Notes under the pieces: model-generated
The model's input: only the letters and a program-made list of their open reading frames with translations
Told to the model about the DNA's origin: nothing
The model's database searches: none
In this document: in pieces, positions 1 to 11,372 of the stretch
Layout of the letters: each line of letters begins with the position of its first letter
Numbering within the stretch: the stretch's first letter is position 1
Assembly: GCA_963662175.1 (NCBI GenBank)
Contig: OY759225.1
Span: forward strand, 1,798,001 to 1,862,000
Direction of reading: 5' to 3'
From: Aradus depressus
Lineage: Eukaryota; Arthropoda; Insecta; Hemiptera; Aradidae
Length of the DNA: 64,000 nt
Program-made: the position numbers and the translations under genes

Positions 1-177
1 GATAAAATATTTACGGTTTTGTTAAATTATAGATTTTTTTAAATCAGTTAAGAACTTAAAGCACAGTTTCTTCAAAGTTTTAAAAATGTCACTTAGACCA
101 CATTGATAACATTGTTTAGATAATGTTTGTACACATTAAATTAAATTTTTTTCTACCTCCCCCTACGCACTATAAAA

Positions 178-1085
178 ATTAAATTTACTATATAATAGCC
201 ATAGCAGTAACAGATCATTAAATTTACTATATAATAGCCATAGCAGTAACAGATCATTAAATTTACTATATAATAGCCATAGCAGTAACAGATCATTAAA
301 TTTACTATATAATAGCCATAGCAGTAACAGATCATTAAATTTACTATATAATAGCCATAGCAGTAACAGATCATTAAATTTACTATATAATAGCCATAGC
401 AGTAACAGATCATTAAATTTACTATATAATAGCCATAGCAGTAACAGATCATTAAATTTACTATATAATAGCCATAGCAGTAACAGATCATTAAATTTAC
501 TATATAATAGCCATAGCAGTAACAGATCATTAAATTTACTATATAATAGCCATAGCAGTAACAGATCATTAAATTTACTATATAATAGCCATAGCAGTAA
601 CAGATCATTAAATTTACTATATAATAGCCATAGCAGTAACAGATCATTAAATTTACTATATAATAGCCATAGCAGTAACAGATCATTAAATTTACTATAT
701 AATAGCCATAGCAGTAACAGATCATTAAATTTACTATATAATAGCCATAGCAGTAACAGATCATTAAATTTACTATATAATAGCCATAGCAGTAACAGAT
801 CATTAAATTTACTATATAATAGCCATAGCAGTAACAGATCATTAAATTTACTATATAATAGCCATAGCAGTAACAGATCATTAAATTTACTATATAATAG
901 CCATAGCAGTAACAGATCATTAAATTTACTATATAATAGCCATAGCAGTAACAGATCATTAAATTTACTATATAATAGCCATAGCAGTAACAGATCATTA
1001 AATTTACTATATAATAGCCATAGCAGTAACAGATCATTAAATTTACTATATAATAGCCATAGCAGTAACAGATCATTAAATTTAA
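178..1085. repeat. 39-bp tandem array, about 23 copies
   Basis: The unit begins ATTAAATTTACTATATAATA and ends GCAGTAACAGATC. Copies appear identical throughout. Because 39 is a multiple of 3, the array is open on the minus strand (13-residue repeat NLMICYCYGYYIV), but this is a by-product of the period, not a gene. Confidence 0.97.
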
Positions 1086-2892
1086 GAAAATGAATGCGTG
1101 CAACTGATGAGAGTTTATGCTTGTTTTCAATTTAGTTTTGGGTTAGAAGTCTGACGAGCCAAGAACCACATAATCTTGGTACTCAATTCAACCTAATAAT
1201 TTCTTTGTATAGGTATTTGGTTTTTCAATTTATATTACCTACAACTAATAATTTTCAGCGTAATCTCTATGTAATGAATGTATCGAGACATAAATATTTG
1301 ATTGTGGATTCAAAAGTCTCACTATTCATTTTTAACCAAAACGGGGAGTTGGTTTTAGAAGAAAATCTAAAAAATAGTTGATCAATTCGTGTTGGGGAGG
1401 TATATTGGTGATGATTCACCGGACGTTTTAGTATAATTATTGTAATTGTACAAAAATCCTAGATCACATAAATATTATTTTTTTAAATCAATAAATAACA
1501 TAAATAATTTTGTAAGCTGCCTGATGATGAGGACAACCTTGAAAGCCGGCTTGCATACAATAAAATAATGAAATCTGTGAAAGTTCTGACTATATTTTTA
1601 TTTTGCAACCTGTGAATTAATCACTTCTCGCTACATTAGTCATCTTCACATCATTATATTAGTTTTTTGTTTATTATTTATTATTATTATTGTTCATCTC
1701 TTATGGGTATGTTGTGATAATTAAAAATATGTGTAAATTAAAAATGAATATACTCGTAATTGAAATAATAAAATAAACAAATAATAAAATTACCACATTT
1801 CCTGTAGAAATTATAGCTAAAATATCGAAAATCCAGTCTTTTTTCTGTTTTATTATTGGCCATTATTTATATCAATGTTATTTTGGGCACATAAACATAT
1901 AAATAAATAAAAGTACCTTTGCGCATCTATTTCACTGTTATTTCACATCAACTTGGTTCACCTCACCTTAAGCCTTAAAAAGCACTTCTCTCTCTCGACT
2001 GTCAACCTTCACATCTCTCCTCTGACTTCTCACCTCCACAACACAACTTAGACTGTTCCATCTGTATTAGAACAGCTAATCGTCGTCTTTTGCCCTTTTA
2101 ATTATTTTTTGTTCATACTGTTTTAAAACAAAATGCGGCTTCATATATTTATTCACTACTTAAGTTACTTCATTCTTAACAGCTGTGTTTATAAAAATAA
2201 TAATAATTGATTTAATAATATTTTAATAATCTTAATATATGTAAATTTTTTTTACATCATAATGTATACTTTGATTTAATATCGGTTGATGTATATATTG
2301 TATAAGCTATTTTGATATACAATTACCATGTTATTTTTTAACGTAAATTATTATTATCAATACCATTTGTAGGGGACTATTGGGTCATGTCGAATGGTGT
2401 TGATAAAGCGATCTATCTGTGGTCTATCATAATGATGTTACACTAACTACCTTCTCGTTGAGTTTTGTGTAAACAGGTGTTAATTACTGTACATAAAGGT
2501 AGCAAGGGATGCCATTTTCTAGATGAACATTGGAACCACTCACAGGGGAACACTAGCGCGCTCTCTCCGCTCCATCCCTCAAACCCAATTATAACTTGTA
2601 GCTCTCTGCTTTGATGTTGCCACACTCAGGATGTTAATGTCTTAACCATCTCAAGAGCAGGAGGTTGGAGGGGGGATGTTCCCCTGCCTCGCTGGAGACC
2701 GATTAGAGACCCCGGTTTTTCCCGGCCAATTTCCCGAATTACCCCGCCTTTTTCCCTTCCCGCGCTCTCTCTTTCTTCACCAATTAGGCCCTGGTAGGTT
2801 GGGGGGGTGGGGGGGTTGGTTTCCGCCCGAGTACAACCCTTTAAAAGAGATTGGCTTCCAGAATTGCCCCTTCCTCTTTCCCTTACAATATG

Positions 2893-2916
2893 CCCCCCCC
2901 CCCCCCCCCCCCCCCC
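2893..2916. repeat. poly-C run of 24 bases
   Basis: One of seven C or G homopolymers of 16 bases or more in this AT-rich window. Others are at 3487-3503, 3655-3678, 13369-13391, 21175-21196, 26960-26975 and 39863-39882. Confidence 0.9.
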
Positions 2917-4194
2917 TTCGCCTACGTCATTATAAGACCCCCAATTCCCCCCCAACTCTCGATTCTCTAGACATAATTTACCGGTTCACTAGACTAAATA
3001 AACGACCTGTCAAATTTCTATTGTCATTTTATTTTACAAATCTATTTTATTTTAACCTCTTACATTCTTTCTGATGAGATACTTCGATACTGTTTGTTCT
3101 AATTTTCGAAGGCTGATTGAAAATTCGAAAAATTGTGATAGTCTTTTGTATATTGAGAAAAATATGAACATACGCATATTCATCTGAAGACATGAAGGGA
3201 TAATAAGGACGTCTTGTATATCGTTGGAAAGATAGGGAATTTAAAGGAATATTCAGATTTTAGGGTTCAAAATGGAAATGTAACACATCTGGTCAAGTCA
3301 CCGGTTTTAGTGGTATTAGTGAATACAACCATATCGATGGTATTGAAACGCAACCTCGTATATCTCAAGATTTTTTTTTGAATGGATTTCATTAAAGTAG
3401 TCATCTTTAGAAACCTCGGTCAGACATCACTTTATTTTACCAACTTGCTTATAACATGTAACGCTAATATGAAATGATTTGGGGGAGGGGGGGGGGGGGG
3501 GGGAAAGGAGAGTTATCTGTGAAAATGTGGTTGGTACCTATAAGTCCTTTTATGGATCACATCTATTTAATCTCTATTTTTAATTTTATAAATAAAAAAT
3601 ATTAAATTAAAAATTTTAAAAACCCCGACTCAAAAATAAACCTTTAAAAACGGAGGGGGGGGGGGGGGGGGGGGGGGGCTTGTGGCCTTAGAAACATTTG
3701 AGCTCAAACTCCAAGTCTCTAGCGCTGTAATTAGCACATGTGACATTACACATTTTAAGTTCCTAGCTATGATCGATTCTGAGTTCGAACGCTCACAAAG
3801 TTTCAATCGAAACAAGAAATGTGAAATTCCGATGATAACTCGATCTCGGACTTTTACAAAACTTTCTTATACCAGAGACATAAGGAAATACATAAAACAA
3901 TTATTATACAAAACAAATATATTATTTAAAGAGTCTCATACGTCATCTGTCCATTATTAATCCAGAATATTAGAAAGTAAATTAGGTTAGTATTCTTGTG
4001 ACGATGTTATGAACTTGGACAGACATAACTTTAATTATTCAAACTTTATTATAATAAAGTATAAATTATATATAAAACGTATACATTAATTGTTCAAGTT
4101 GTGTAATTTTTTTGGTTTTTTGTTCAATAATCAGCAATCAGCTTATGTAAATTTATAATAAACTCTAAAACCGTTAATTTAGCCTTTTATGGTT

Positions 4195-5010
4195 TAAGTT
4201 TGAATGAGATGTGATTTATAAAAAAAAATACATACATTAAAATGATTAAATTATTAATATAAAAAAATTAATTATATTTATTTTTCTATAAAAAGCAAAT
4301 TTCTTTTAAAACAAATGAGTAAAAAAACAAAACACGGCCATCAGCTGTTTTTTAGTGTGTGGAGAGACGAGTCGAGGCCTGGGTTGAGTTGAGACGGTCT
4401 GAGTGAAGATGGCATAGAGAGTGGTGTTTAGGCTCACGTTGTAATGAACTAAATAGGAGTGAATTGACGGTGAAATTGATCCGCAAAGAAGGTACTATTG
4501 TTTGTTTATATGTATAGAATATATGCCCAGAAATATATAACTTAAATTTAAATAATGGCCAAAATTATAAAACAAAAAAAGATTGAATTAGTTTTAAGAA
4601 TTTAGTTTTTAAGATTTTTCTTTTGATTTTTGTTTGTTTCAATGTTTAGTTTTTTAAATTTTATAATGTAGACGATGTAAATAAAATAAACCCAAATTAG
4701 TTGTTCTCGTAAATTCTATTCTATTTATTTTCCCTGTTGGCCCAGTTAGATAATTTGAAAACCTTTGGATTAGATTTAATAATATTTAAAATTATTAAAA
4801 ATGGCATCTCTTTAGAAATCCAAATGAAAAGTTGGTTAATTAAATTTTTTTTTTTTTAAATTACGTGCACTTTTTTGAAAATTGCACGTCTTGAACTTTT
4901 GATACTTTTTTAGGGCCATTTTCGGAAATTACTGTAGAAATCAAAATTAAATAGAAGACCAGTTATAAAATTTCTACAGGAAATGTAGTATTTTATTGTT
5001 TATTATTTAT
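4195..5010 (+). repeat. dispersed repeat family R1, copy 1
   Basis: About 800 bp closely similar to 24505-25205. Shared landmarks are CATCAGCTGTTTTTTAGTGT, GAGTCGAGGCCTGGGTT, AGACGGTCTGAGTGAAG, GGCCAAAATTATAAAACAAA and the end TTTCTACAGGAAATGTAGTA. A related end in reverse orientation is at about 1785-1815. No coding potential. Confidence 0.88.
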
Positions 5011-6269
5011 TCTTTTTTGTTTTAATTATTATTGTTTATTTAATTATTATTATTATTATTTATTTAATTATTATTATTATTATTTATTTAATTTTTACAT
5101 TTATTATTTGAATTACATATTTATTTAATTATTTTAAATTTAACATTAACATTTTCTTAATTATCACAGAGGCTAGTCCTTTTCAAACAAATATCAGAAA
5201 TTAATTTAATTTTTTCTTTTCGTTTTTCTCTAATGAATCGAGAATAATAATTTTTATTGAGAGATTTTCTTTCCATTTGTAGTCTAATCAAATATTTACT
5301 TATACATTTTTCTAATTTTAAAGTACCTCTATTACATTTATGGTTCGTAGTAAGCTAATCGGAGCTCGTGTAATTTTTTTTATTTGTAAAAATAGTATAA
5401 TAAAATAGGAACTACTAAAATTTATTAGTAACTAATACAATGTATTAGTACATCAAAGCATTGTTCATATAATTCATTAAAGTTGGTGCCGAAACTACTA
5501 ACCACTGTTACTCTGATGGGCAAACATTAGCGCGAAAAAGAGTCGGTTATGTATTTCCATGTGTTATGCCCGTCTTGCCCGGTCTAATCGCCTACTACCA
5601 GAGCACTCTTTCATTGACAAAGGTACATTGTTAAATCGTGGCTAAAGGTAGCAATACCGAAAGTACTCCCATATATTTTATATATTTTGTGAAATAGACA
5701 ATATTTTTAAAATACATACATTTTTCTTTGTATTTTTTACTTAAGAGTATGTGATGTTCAGTGCCAGTTTTGAGTCCTTTTGTCTCTAACTATTCCACTG
5801 GATCTGAACTTCCCATCTGTCCTATTCACAGTTTTTGATGTTTCTTTCAAATCTTTTCTCTATAATAAGCAAAAATAAGCTTAAATGCTTAGCTGATAAA
5901 TATTTGCATTTAAACACCAAATATAGGCTTCGAAACTAATACCCCACCCTAGCTATTACTTGTAGCACTTTTTGTGAATTCTATTAAGTTCTTCGGATTT
6001 TTTCGAACAATTGCATCGATATGATTGATTGTGTCCTTTACATTTTAAGATCCAGTCCTAGTTTAGGAAGGTGTTATAAATCCTTCGAAGAAGAAGTTAT
6101 TATATGTGATGAAGTGGAAAGGTTTCCAAGGCTGGTTGCCACCCCCACCCCCTCCCTTATTCTGATGTATTCATGTTGTTGTTATACTATTTGTTGTTGG
6201 ACATTTGTTTGTCTGATTGTCTGTTGGTTGTCATGCTACGTGCTGTTTGTCTGTGTCTGTGATGCCATG

Positions 6270-7262
6270 TGATGTGAGTGCCGCCCCCGGGGGTGGGAGG
6301 AGCTGCGCGCGCCGCCCCACGCCCCACCCATCTCTCTTTCTCTCTATCCATCTTTATCTTTCTCTCGTCTCCTCTCTCTTTTATCCATCCCCCTCCTCTG
6401 TTTCTACAGCTACTTAGGGGATGAGGGTAGGGGAAATTTAATTTAGGTAGGGGTGGGGGCTATTCCATTGGCCGGGGTGCCTCATCAGCGCCCCTCGCCG
6501 GCTAATCATCTATCTATCTGTTTGTTTCTGGACCTGGAGGGTCTACCGTGGCTTGTCTCTAGTGTTGTGCTGTAGTGCAGTCTGCCTAAGTACCGACCTG
6601 AAGGCGGACCACTCACCCCAAACACTTCTTTGATCTCCTTTCATCTGCTCCTGACACCACTTCTCCTCTTCAAATTTCATTCGTATGGAGCCATTTTTCC
6701 TATTTTTTATAATTTTCGCTCTTTCTTATGATGAGTAAAAAAGGGAAAGGAAGTAAATTGAGATGAGCTAAAAGAGTGGGGGGAGTGAAAGGGTGAGTTG
6801 AAATAAAGTAAAAAAGGGAGGAGGGGCAGGGAGGGGGGCGATGGGGGGAGGGGGAGTTATTCAGATTTAATTGTTTTGCCTTTGTCACAAAAGGCCATGA
6901 TTGTATGATATAAGTTTGTTACGTCACTTAGAGCGGGGGCGGTATCCGCTTAACTTGGATGCCGCGCGCGCCCTTTGAAGATCAAAGCGAACTTCCCCAC
7001 CCTATCTCTCTCATATCTGTTAGGCTTTGAACTCCCTTTGACGGCCTAACATCAAAGGCACAGTCGCACACACACACAGAGCATTATAAACGCTCCCTCT
7101 CCCTCCACGGCGCCCTCCCCCCCCTCCCTCCCTCGCTCACCAAACTTTGAACTGGCTCTCTCCGACTAGTTTATATTTCAACTCAGTTGCCTGGGTGTCT
7201 TTAGAGGGTGAACATCGCCCCGTAGTGCCGCATCTCATGCTGAGTGTTGGAAGCTGAGCAGT
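6270..7262 (+). promoter_or_regulatory. CpG-rich promoter-like region upstream of the transposase-derived ORF
   Basis: This is a GC- and CpG-rich island in AT-rich DNA (for example around 6282-6325 and 6958-6992). It is followed by a TATAAA at 7085-7090, pyrimidine-rich tracts, and an arthropod-type TCAGT initiator-like sequence at 7183-7187. It contains a cluster of TCF/LEF-like sites (separate entry). It could drive the 7263 ORF, or an internal pan promoter if that ORF is a pan exon. No transcript evidence is available from sequence alone. Confidence 0.45.
6972..7152. promoter_or_regulatory. cluster of TCF/LEF HMG-type binding sites
   Basis: Matches or near-matches to SSTTTGWWS on both strands: CCTTTGAAG at 6972-6980; GATCAAAGC at 6980-6988 (reverse GCTTTGATC), forming a near-palindrome with the first; GCTTTGAAC at 7024-7032; CCTTTGACG at 7035-7043 (one mismatch); CATCAAAGG at 7050-7058 (reverse CCTTTGATG); ACTTTGAAC at 7144-7152 (one mismatch). 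A further CTTTGATC is at 6628-6635. Clustering is the sequence fact; function is inferred. Confidence 0.5.
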
Positions 7263-8480
7263 ATGGAGTCTACGACGGACAAGGAGCGGCGGCGTGTCAG
7301 AAGGAGGAAAAGAGCTCCGGGGAAGGCGGACAAGCTGCGAGCCCGCAGGCGTAGGACTATCTACAGAGAGTGTGACGTTGAACGGGCTCTATACAGATGG
7401 TACAACAAGCGGCTGGACCGTCCAACCACAGCCGAGCTGCAGAAGCGTGCTGCCTGCTTGGCCAGGAAGCTGGGAGCCGACGGAGGACAAGTGAAGGGGA
7501 TAGACGCAGCCTGGGTGGAGCAGTGGTATAAGAGGTTTGGACTGGACAAGGAGGGATACACTCAAGACCAGACCTACGCCTGCATCTGTCTTGAGTTGGA
7601 CTGGAGCAGTTTGCCGGGTGTCAACTCTAGACAGGACTGTGTATGGATCCTGGCCGCTGGCAACCTCTCCGGACGGCACCGAACACGACTTCTGATCACA
7701 GGGAAAGAGTGGCGACCCGAGTGTCTGCGGCATGTCAACATGCTGAGCCAGCCGGTCGTGTACGCGGGAGGAGGCGTGGGTCGACCCACTCCGGACCTGT
7801 TCGCATGGTGGTTCCATCGAGAATTTGCTCCTGCTGCCCTCGCACTCAATGCTGGAGGTGCTGTCCTCGTCGCAGAAGAAGCGGATTACCTCCCTCCTGA
7901 GACAGATTGTATAGCTGCTGGAGGTAAGGTGAAACTTGTTTCTCGACCTTCCGACAACTCTTTAGATCTAGTCAAATCAGAACTTCGTACACGATACGCA
8001 ATGCTATTGGTTCACAGCTTATCTTCTGAAGGACTCGCAGGTTACACCCTCAAGGATGCTTTCCCTCTTCTTCACCGATCGTGGCTAAATGTTCGCCCAG
8101 ACGTATTCAGCAGAAATCCTGACAGTTGCACAGAAGAGGACAGACTCCTTTTCCTGGAACTCCAGTGGATGTGCAGTGAGGCTGGTCTGGAGACAGACGA
8201 AGCCGGTCTGAGAGCTTGGGCACGAAACAGCGGTACCCAGGAGGATGGCGTGAAGACGGAACCTCCCGAAGAGCAGGCCGAAGTGCCCAACCCTGCCGAG
8301 GCGGCCAATCTCCTCAGCAAGGCTCTACTCTGGATGGAATCTGAGCCTATCGAACCTTCCTATCTTCTCGTACTTAGAGACATCATCTCTATCGCTAAAC
8401 AGGCATGTACCCTCTTCTCTTTACTTACTTCTCCTGTAAAGCACCTCCATTGTCTTGAACCGCTCCCACTCCTTTGTTAA
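7263..8480 (+). CDS. domesticated Tigger/pogo-type transposase-derived protein
   Basis: An uninterrupted ORF of 405 codons starts at an ATG with good context (A at -3, G at +4). Residues 1-33 are very basic. Residues about 36-96 resemble the second (CENP-B type) helix-turn-helix of Tigger proteins (ERALYRWYNKR...AAWVEQWYKRFG). Residues about 104-285 align in order with the DDE domain of Tigger/jerky proteins: LLITGKEWRPECLRHVN, the LFAWWFHREFAPA block, VLVAEEADYLPPE (family VLLLLDNAPSHPP) and YTLKDAFPLLHRSW. The family's catalytic acidic residues are not in their usual motifs (DETGL, DNAPSH and MDQ are all altered), so it is probably not an active nuclease. Residues 344-380 match the usual C-terminal helix. 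The last 25 residues look non-coding. It lies in or upstream of a pan intron on the same strand and is GC-rich. No terminal inverted repeats were seen. Confidence 0.8.
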   Translation: MESTTDKERRRVRRRKRAPGKADKLRARRRRTIYRECDVERALYRWYNKRLDRPTTAELQKRAACLARKLGADGGQVKGIDAAWVEQWYKRFGLDKEGYTQDQTYACICLELDWSSLPGVNSRQDCVWILAAGNLSGRHRTRLLITGKEWRPECLRHVNMLSQPVVYAGGGVGRPTPDLFAWWFHREFAPAALALNAGGAVLVAEEADYLPPETDCIAAGGKVKLVSRPSDNSLDLVKSELRTRYAMLLVHSLSSEGLAGYTLKDAFPLLHRSWLNVRPDVFSRNPDSCTEEDRLLFLELQWMCSEAGLETDEAGLRAWARNSGTQEDGVKTEPPEEQAEVPNPAEAANLLSKALLWMESEPIEPSYLLVLRDIISIAKQACTLFSLLTSPVKHLHCLEPLPLLC

Positions 8481-8635
8481 TCAGTGTAGTGTGGATGATT
8501 TTGGTACAAAGGATGTCGAAAGGTCCTCAAACCCCTTATGGCTCCTTTTCAGTCCAACATCTGCCATTTCCTGCCTCCGATATTGATCCCTCATCTCTTG
8601 CATCTTCCATTATTTCTCTTATTCTTTTCATTTTT

Positions 8636-8902
8636 ATGACTCATGCCCGGGCTTTATCTGTCAGGTCAAATCGTCCATTATCTCTTCTGTTGCTCTGGTG
8701 AACATGAGCCCGAATCTGCTTCTTATCTAGGGTAGAAAGGAGTCTTCAACGAATACCTGACATCGCACAGGTTCGGGACCATCACTTAGCGTCCCATCTG
8801 AAGAACGGCGTGCTCATAGGAGATAAGTTAACCTCGGCCGGGTATCGAATCCTCCATCTTGAGCTCAGTAGGCAAGCATTGCGCTAACTCTAAACTACCC
8901 TT
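8636..8902 (-). mobile_element. tRNA-derived SINE, diverged copy
   Basis: Shares GACTCATGCCCGGGCTTTA, CCTGACATCGCACAGG and CATCTTGAGCTCAGTAGGCA with the family. The tRNA-like head is at the right end, so the element runs on the minus strand. It starts about 155 bp after the stop of the 7263 ORF. Confidence 0.85.
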
Positions 8903-9194
8903 CCTTATAAGGGAAATGTAATCACGAAAAAAGTTTATATCGAGTTTCCAAAATTCCCGTTTGTACTGTGAATAGTCCGACAGTCCTTGTTGGGAGACCT
9001 TGATATAGCTCTCCTTCTTTCCTTTTTGAGATGAGTTTTCTTAGAGTATACAATTTTACGAGATTTGCCAGAAGAAATCTTAATTTGCCAACCGGGACAC
9101 TTTTTTTTTTAGCTTTGCTTGATTTATACGAAAATGGGATATCTTATCAAAAAATGTATTCTTATGAAAAATGTTTCTTATGAGATTCCTGATC

Positions 9195-9292
9195 GGGGCC
9201 ATGTGTGGTCTAGCCTAGCGGAATACTTTGGTTGTATGGACCCACGATGGTTGCGAGTTCGAATCCAGGCCAGGAGAAAGTTTTATTTCCTT
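9195..9292 (+). mobile_element. tRNA-like sequence (SINE head or tRNA pseudogene)
   Basis: TGGTCTAGCCTAGCGG fits an A box and GCGAGTTCGAATCC a B box at tRNA spacing. The acceptor ends do not pair over seven bases, so it is not called as a functional tRNA. Confidence 0.55.
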
Positions 9293-10035
9293 TATTTATT
9301 TCGTATCATGGCACATCTTATAATTTATGACGATACGAAATAGTTTAAAGTAATATTTAAAAACAAATTTATTTTTTTATTACTACTTATTCATCTCAAG
9401 CCGCAAATATACAACAAATGGACAACCAATGGATGTGTTGACGTATAGCTTTTTAACTTTGGCTTTTGAGTGCAGTTTTTACTTTCTCAGCTCTACAAAG
9501 TGTAGGGGAAGTTATGTAATCAGTCAGAAATTCTATGTTCTTTCATCGGAATTTCTTCTTTCTCACATGTAAAATATAAACAAAATTTCCTGTCTGTAGG
9601 TGCGTCTGTGACACGATATATTTTATATGTCAATCCAAAACCCCATAATGACATCAATTCTCATTCGAATCAGCTAAAGGGGAGGGGAGCAACAGAGAAG
9701 GAGGGTTGTACTGTTCATGTTATTGCACCCCCTCACAAAATATTATGATATAATGTTATATATATATAATCTAAAATTGCCACATTGTCTCTATTGTATT
9801 TCATCTTTGAAATACCCTGGAAGTTTCGTGAATGACTATGTTCGGATACAGAGGTTCTGAGGCTGCTGCCATCCCACTCTGTTTTTTTCACCGACATTTC
9901 ATATTTCCCGACCTCCCGATTAATGGAAGAACGGGAGAATCACCGACAACATTTTTTTTTCTCCTTTTTATGTATATAAGAAAGTAGTGTTTTTGTTGTT
10001 AACTAATGGTGTCTTATTTGTTTGTTTGGTTTCAG

Positions 10036-10156
10036 GCGAGCAAGATGGGCCTGGGAGCTGGTCCTCCAACACTCCCCTTCTTCTGCCACAATGGTGACCC
10101 TCTGCCGCCCCACCAGCCGCCCCCGGCCCATATGTCCTCCTACCTGGACAAGACTG
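10036..10156 (+). CDS. pan: pan exon: NGDPLPP / DKTG linker
   Basis: This exon encodes about 40 residues starting ASKMGLGAG, with HNGDPLPPHQPPPAH and ending SSYLDKTG across the next junction. It corresponds to the TCF/LEF segment where vertebrate proteins have SNKVPVVQ and PPPHLPADVDPKTG. The acceptor is TTTCAG at 10035 and the donor is ACTG/GTGAGT at 10157. It enters in phase 0 and leaves in phase 1, matching the exon at 20321. The region lies between the beta-catenin-binding domain and the HMG box, where Groucho contacts are made in this family. GC content jumps relative to the flanking intron, as expected of coding sequence. A pyrimidine-rich stretch follows the donor. Confidence 0.82.
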
Positions 10157-10812
10157 GTGAGTCTTGGCGGGGCGGGCCTTGGAAGCGACTTCTGGCTGCA
10201 TCAGGTGAACCACCGCCACACGCCACGCCCTCTCCCCCCTCCACCCCCCACCCCTCCCTCATCGCTCGATATCCAATCTTTCTCCCTCTCCCTCGCCCCC
10301 TCCATCTCTCCCTCCATCCCTCCCCTTTCTCCCTCGTTCCCTATATATTTCATACATTATTTATTCTTGAAGCCACTTTCTGCCTTCTTCAGATGAAATA
10401 TTAGCTCTCTCAGGGGTCCTCTTTTATTCTCTGGTCTTTTTTGCTGATATTTGTTTCTTTCATCACCCTAATCTGAAAGTTGCTATTTCACTCACCGTAA
10501 AAAATAACTCCACATAAAAAAAAAAAACTCATTTGCAAAATTCTGCCAAGTAATTTTCAACAAAATACCTTTTTCAAAAACTTATGGTCGATCTTTATTG
10601 TGCAAAATTGTGAAAGTTTTTCGATTTTCAAATTTGCAATTTAGAGTGGACCAAATTGAAGAAACTGCTCAGAAACCATCCTAAGATATGGTAAAAGGCT
10701 TAATATGTTTATATTTGGAAATACACAAAAGTGGTCCCATTCAATATCTATATCTATTTAAACAGTATTAAAAAAGATACTGTTTAAATTCTAATCTTGA
10801 ATTGGATTACAT

Positions 10813-11086
10813 AGATATATCTCAGGTGTTTGGGCAGAGGGCTTTAGTCAGCAAATTTCAATTTTAGGAAGGGAATTTCTGAAGGTTTGAAAAATGTCTG
10901 CAAATTAGGTAAAGTACATTTATGTTATTTGAAATATTATTTCTGTAAAGTATTAAATATAAACAAAGTAAAGAATTCCAACATTCAGTTACATTTGGTA
11001 AAAACATTTAAATGCACTTAAGTCCTTTGGATCACAAGACTTATTCTGACAAACCCTTTTGCCCAAACACCAGAGATATATCAGTC
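10813..11086. mobile_element. MITE-like element with about 35-bp terminal inverted repeats
   Basis: The left end GATATATCTCAGGTGTTTGG GC and the right end GCCCAAACACCAGAGATATA TC are inverted copies that continue inward with partial matches (CTTTAGTCAG / CTGACAAA). The inside is AT-rich with no ORF. This fits a small non-autonomous DNA transposon. Confidence 0.7.
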
Positions 11087-11277
11087 ATTCCTATGAAAAT
11101 GTCTGTCTGGAGTAGGTTCGGCAAACCTGCATTACTCTACTGTACCGCAGTGTAGCTTGCTTGGCCTAAACTAAGGTCATTTGTATTCATTTTTACTTTC
11201 CTCGTAGGGAAATTTATTTATTCATGACAAAATTCGAAACTAGTTGTTTGCATGTTTTTTTTCTTCACATTTTATGA

Positions 11278-11372
11278 CCAGCTTCACCGGTGTATAGTTC
11301 CTCCTATTTGGACCAGCTTCACCGGTGTATAATTTCTATTTGGACCTGCTTCACTGGTGTACAGTTCCTATT
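11278..11372. repeat. short tandem repeat, three copies
   Basis: Three imperfect copies of a unit of about 35-40 bp containing GCTTCACCGGTGTATA and ending CCTATTTGGACC. The third copy is diverged. Confidence 0.85.

Larger units (their letters stand above)
1086..6269. other. intronic or intergenic DNA before the CpG-rich region
   Basis: AT-rich with no recognised exon. It holds a CTGATGATGAGG...GAAAGCC element-end-like motif at about 1512-1550, repeat R1 (4195-5010), and long homopolymers: C24 at 2893-2916, G17 at 3487-3503 and G24 at 3655-3678. A locally GC-rich stretch at 2630-2960 has open frames only because of poly-C/G composition. Confidence 0.55.

Noticed and set aside
153..1130. 325-codon minus-strand ORF with repeating NLMICYCYGYYIV
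   Set aside because: Only the 39-bp tandem array read in a frame that happens to lack stops; no start context, domain or non-repeat coding part.
1508..1555. Hammerhead ribozyme with CTGATGA and GAAA core
   Set aside because: The flanking strands that should form stems I and III with a separate cleavage strand were not found; it is more likely a plain hairpin at an element end.
2626..3074. Glycine/proline-rich ORFs on both strands
   Set aside because: Driven by poly-C and C/T-rich sequence; no coding signature.
6021..6272. 83-codon ORF before the CpG-rich region, considered as an upstream pan exon
   Set aside because: Cysteine- and hydrophobic-rich translation without TCF similarity and without a convincing acceptor.
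7294..8320. Other open frames overlapping the transposase-derived ORF
   Set aside because: Shadows caused by its high GC content; only the 7263 frame shows family similarity.
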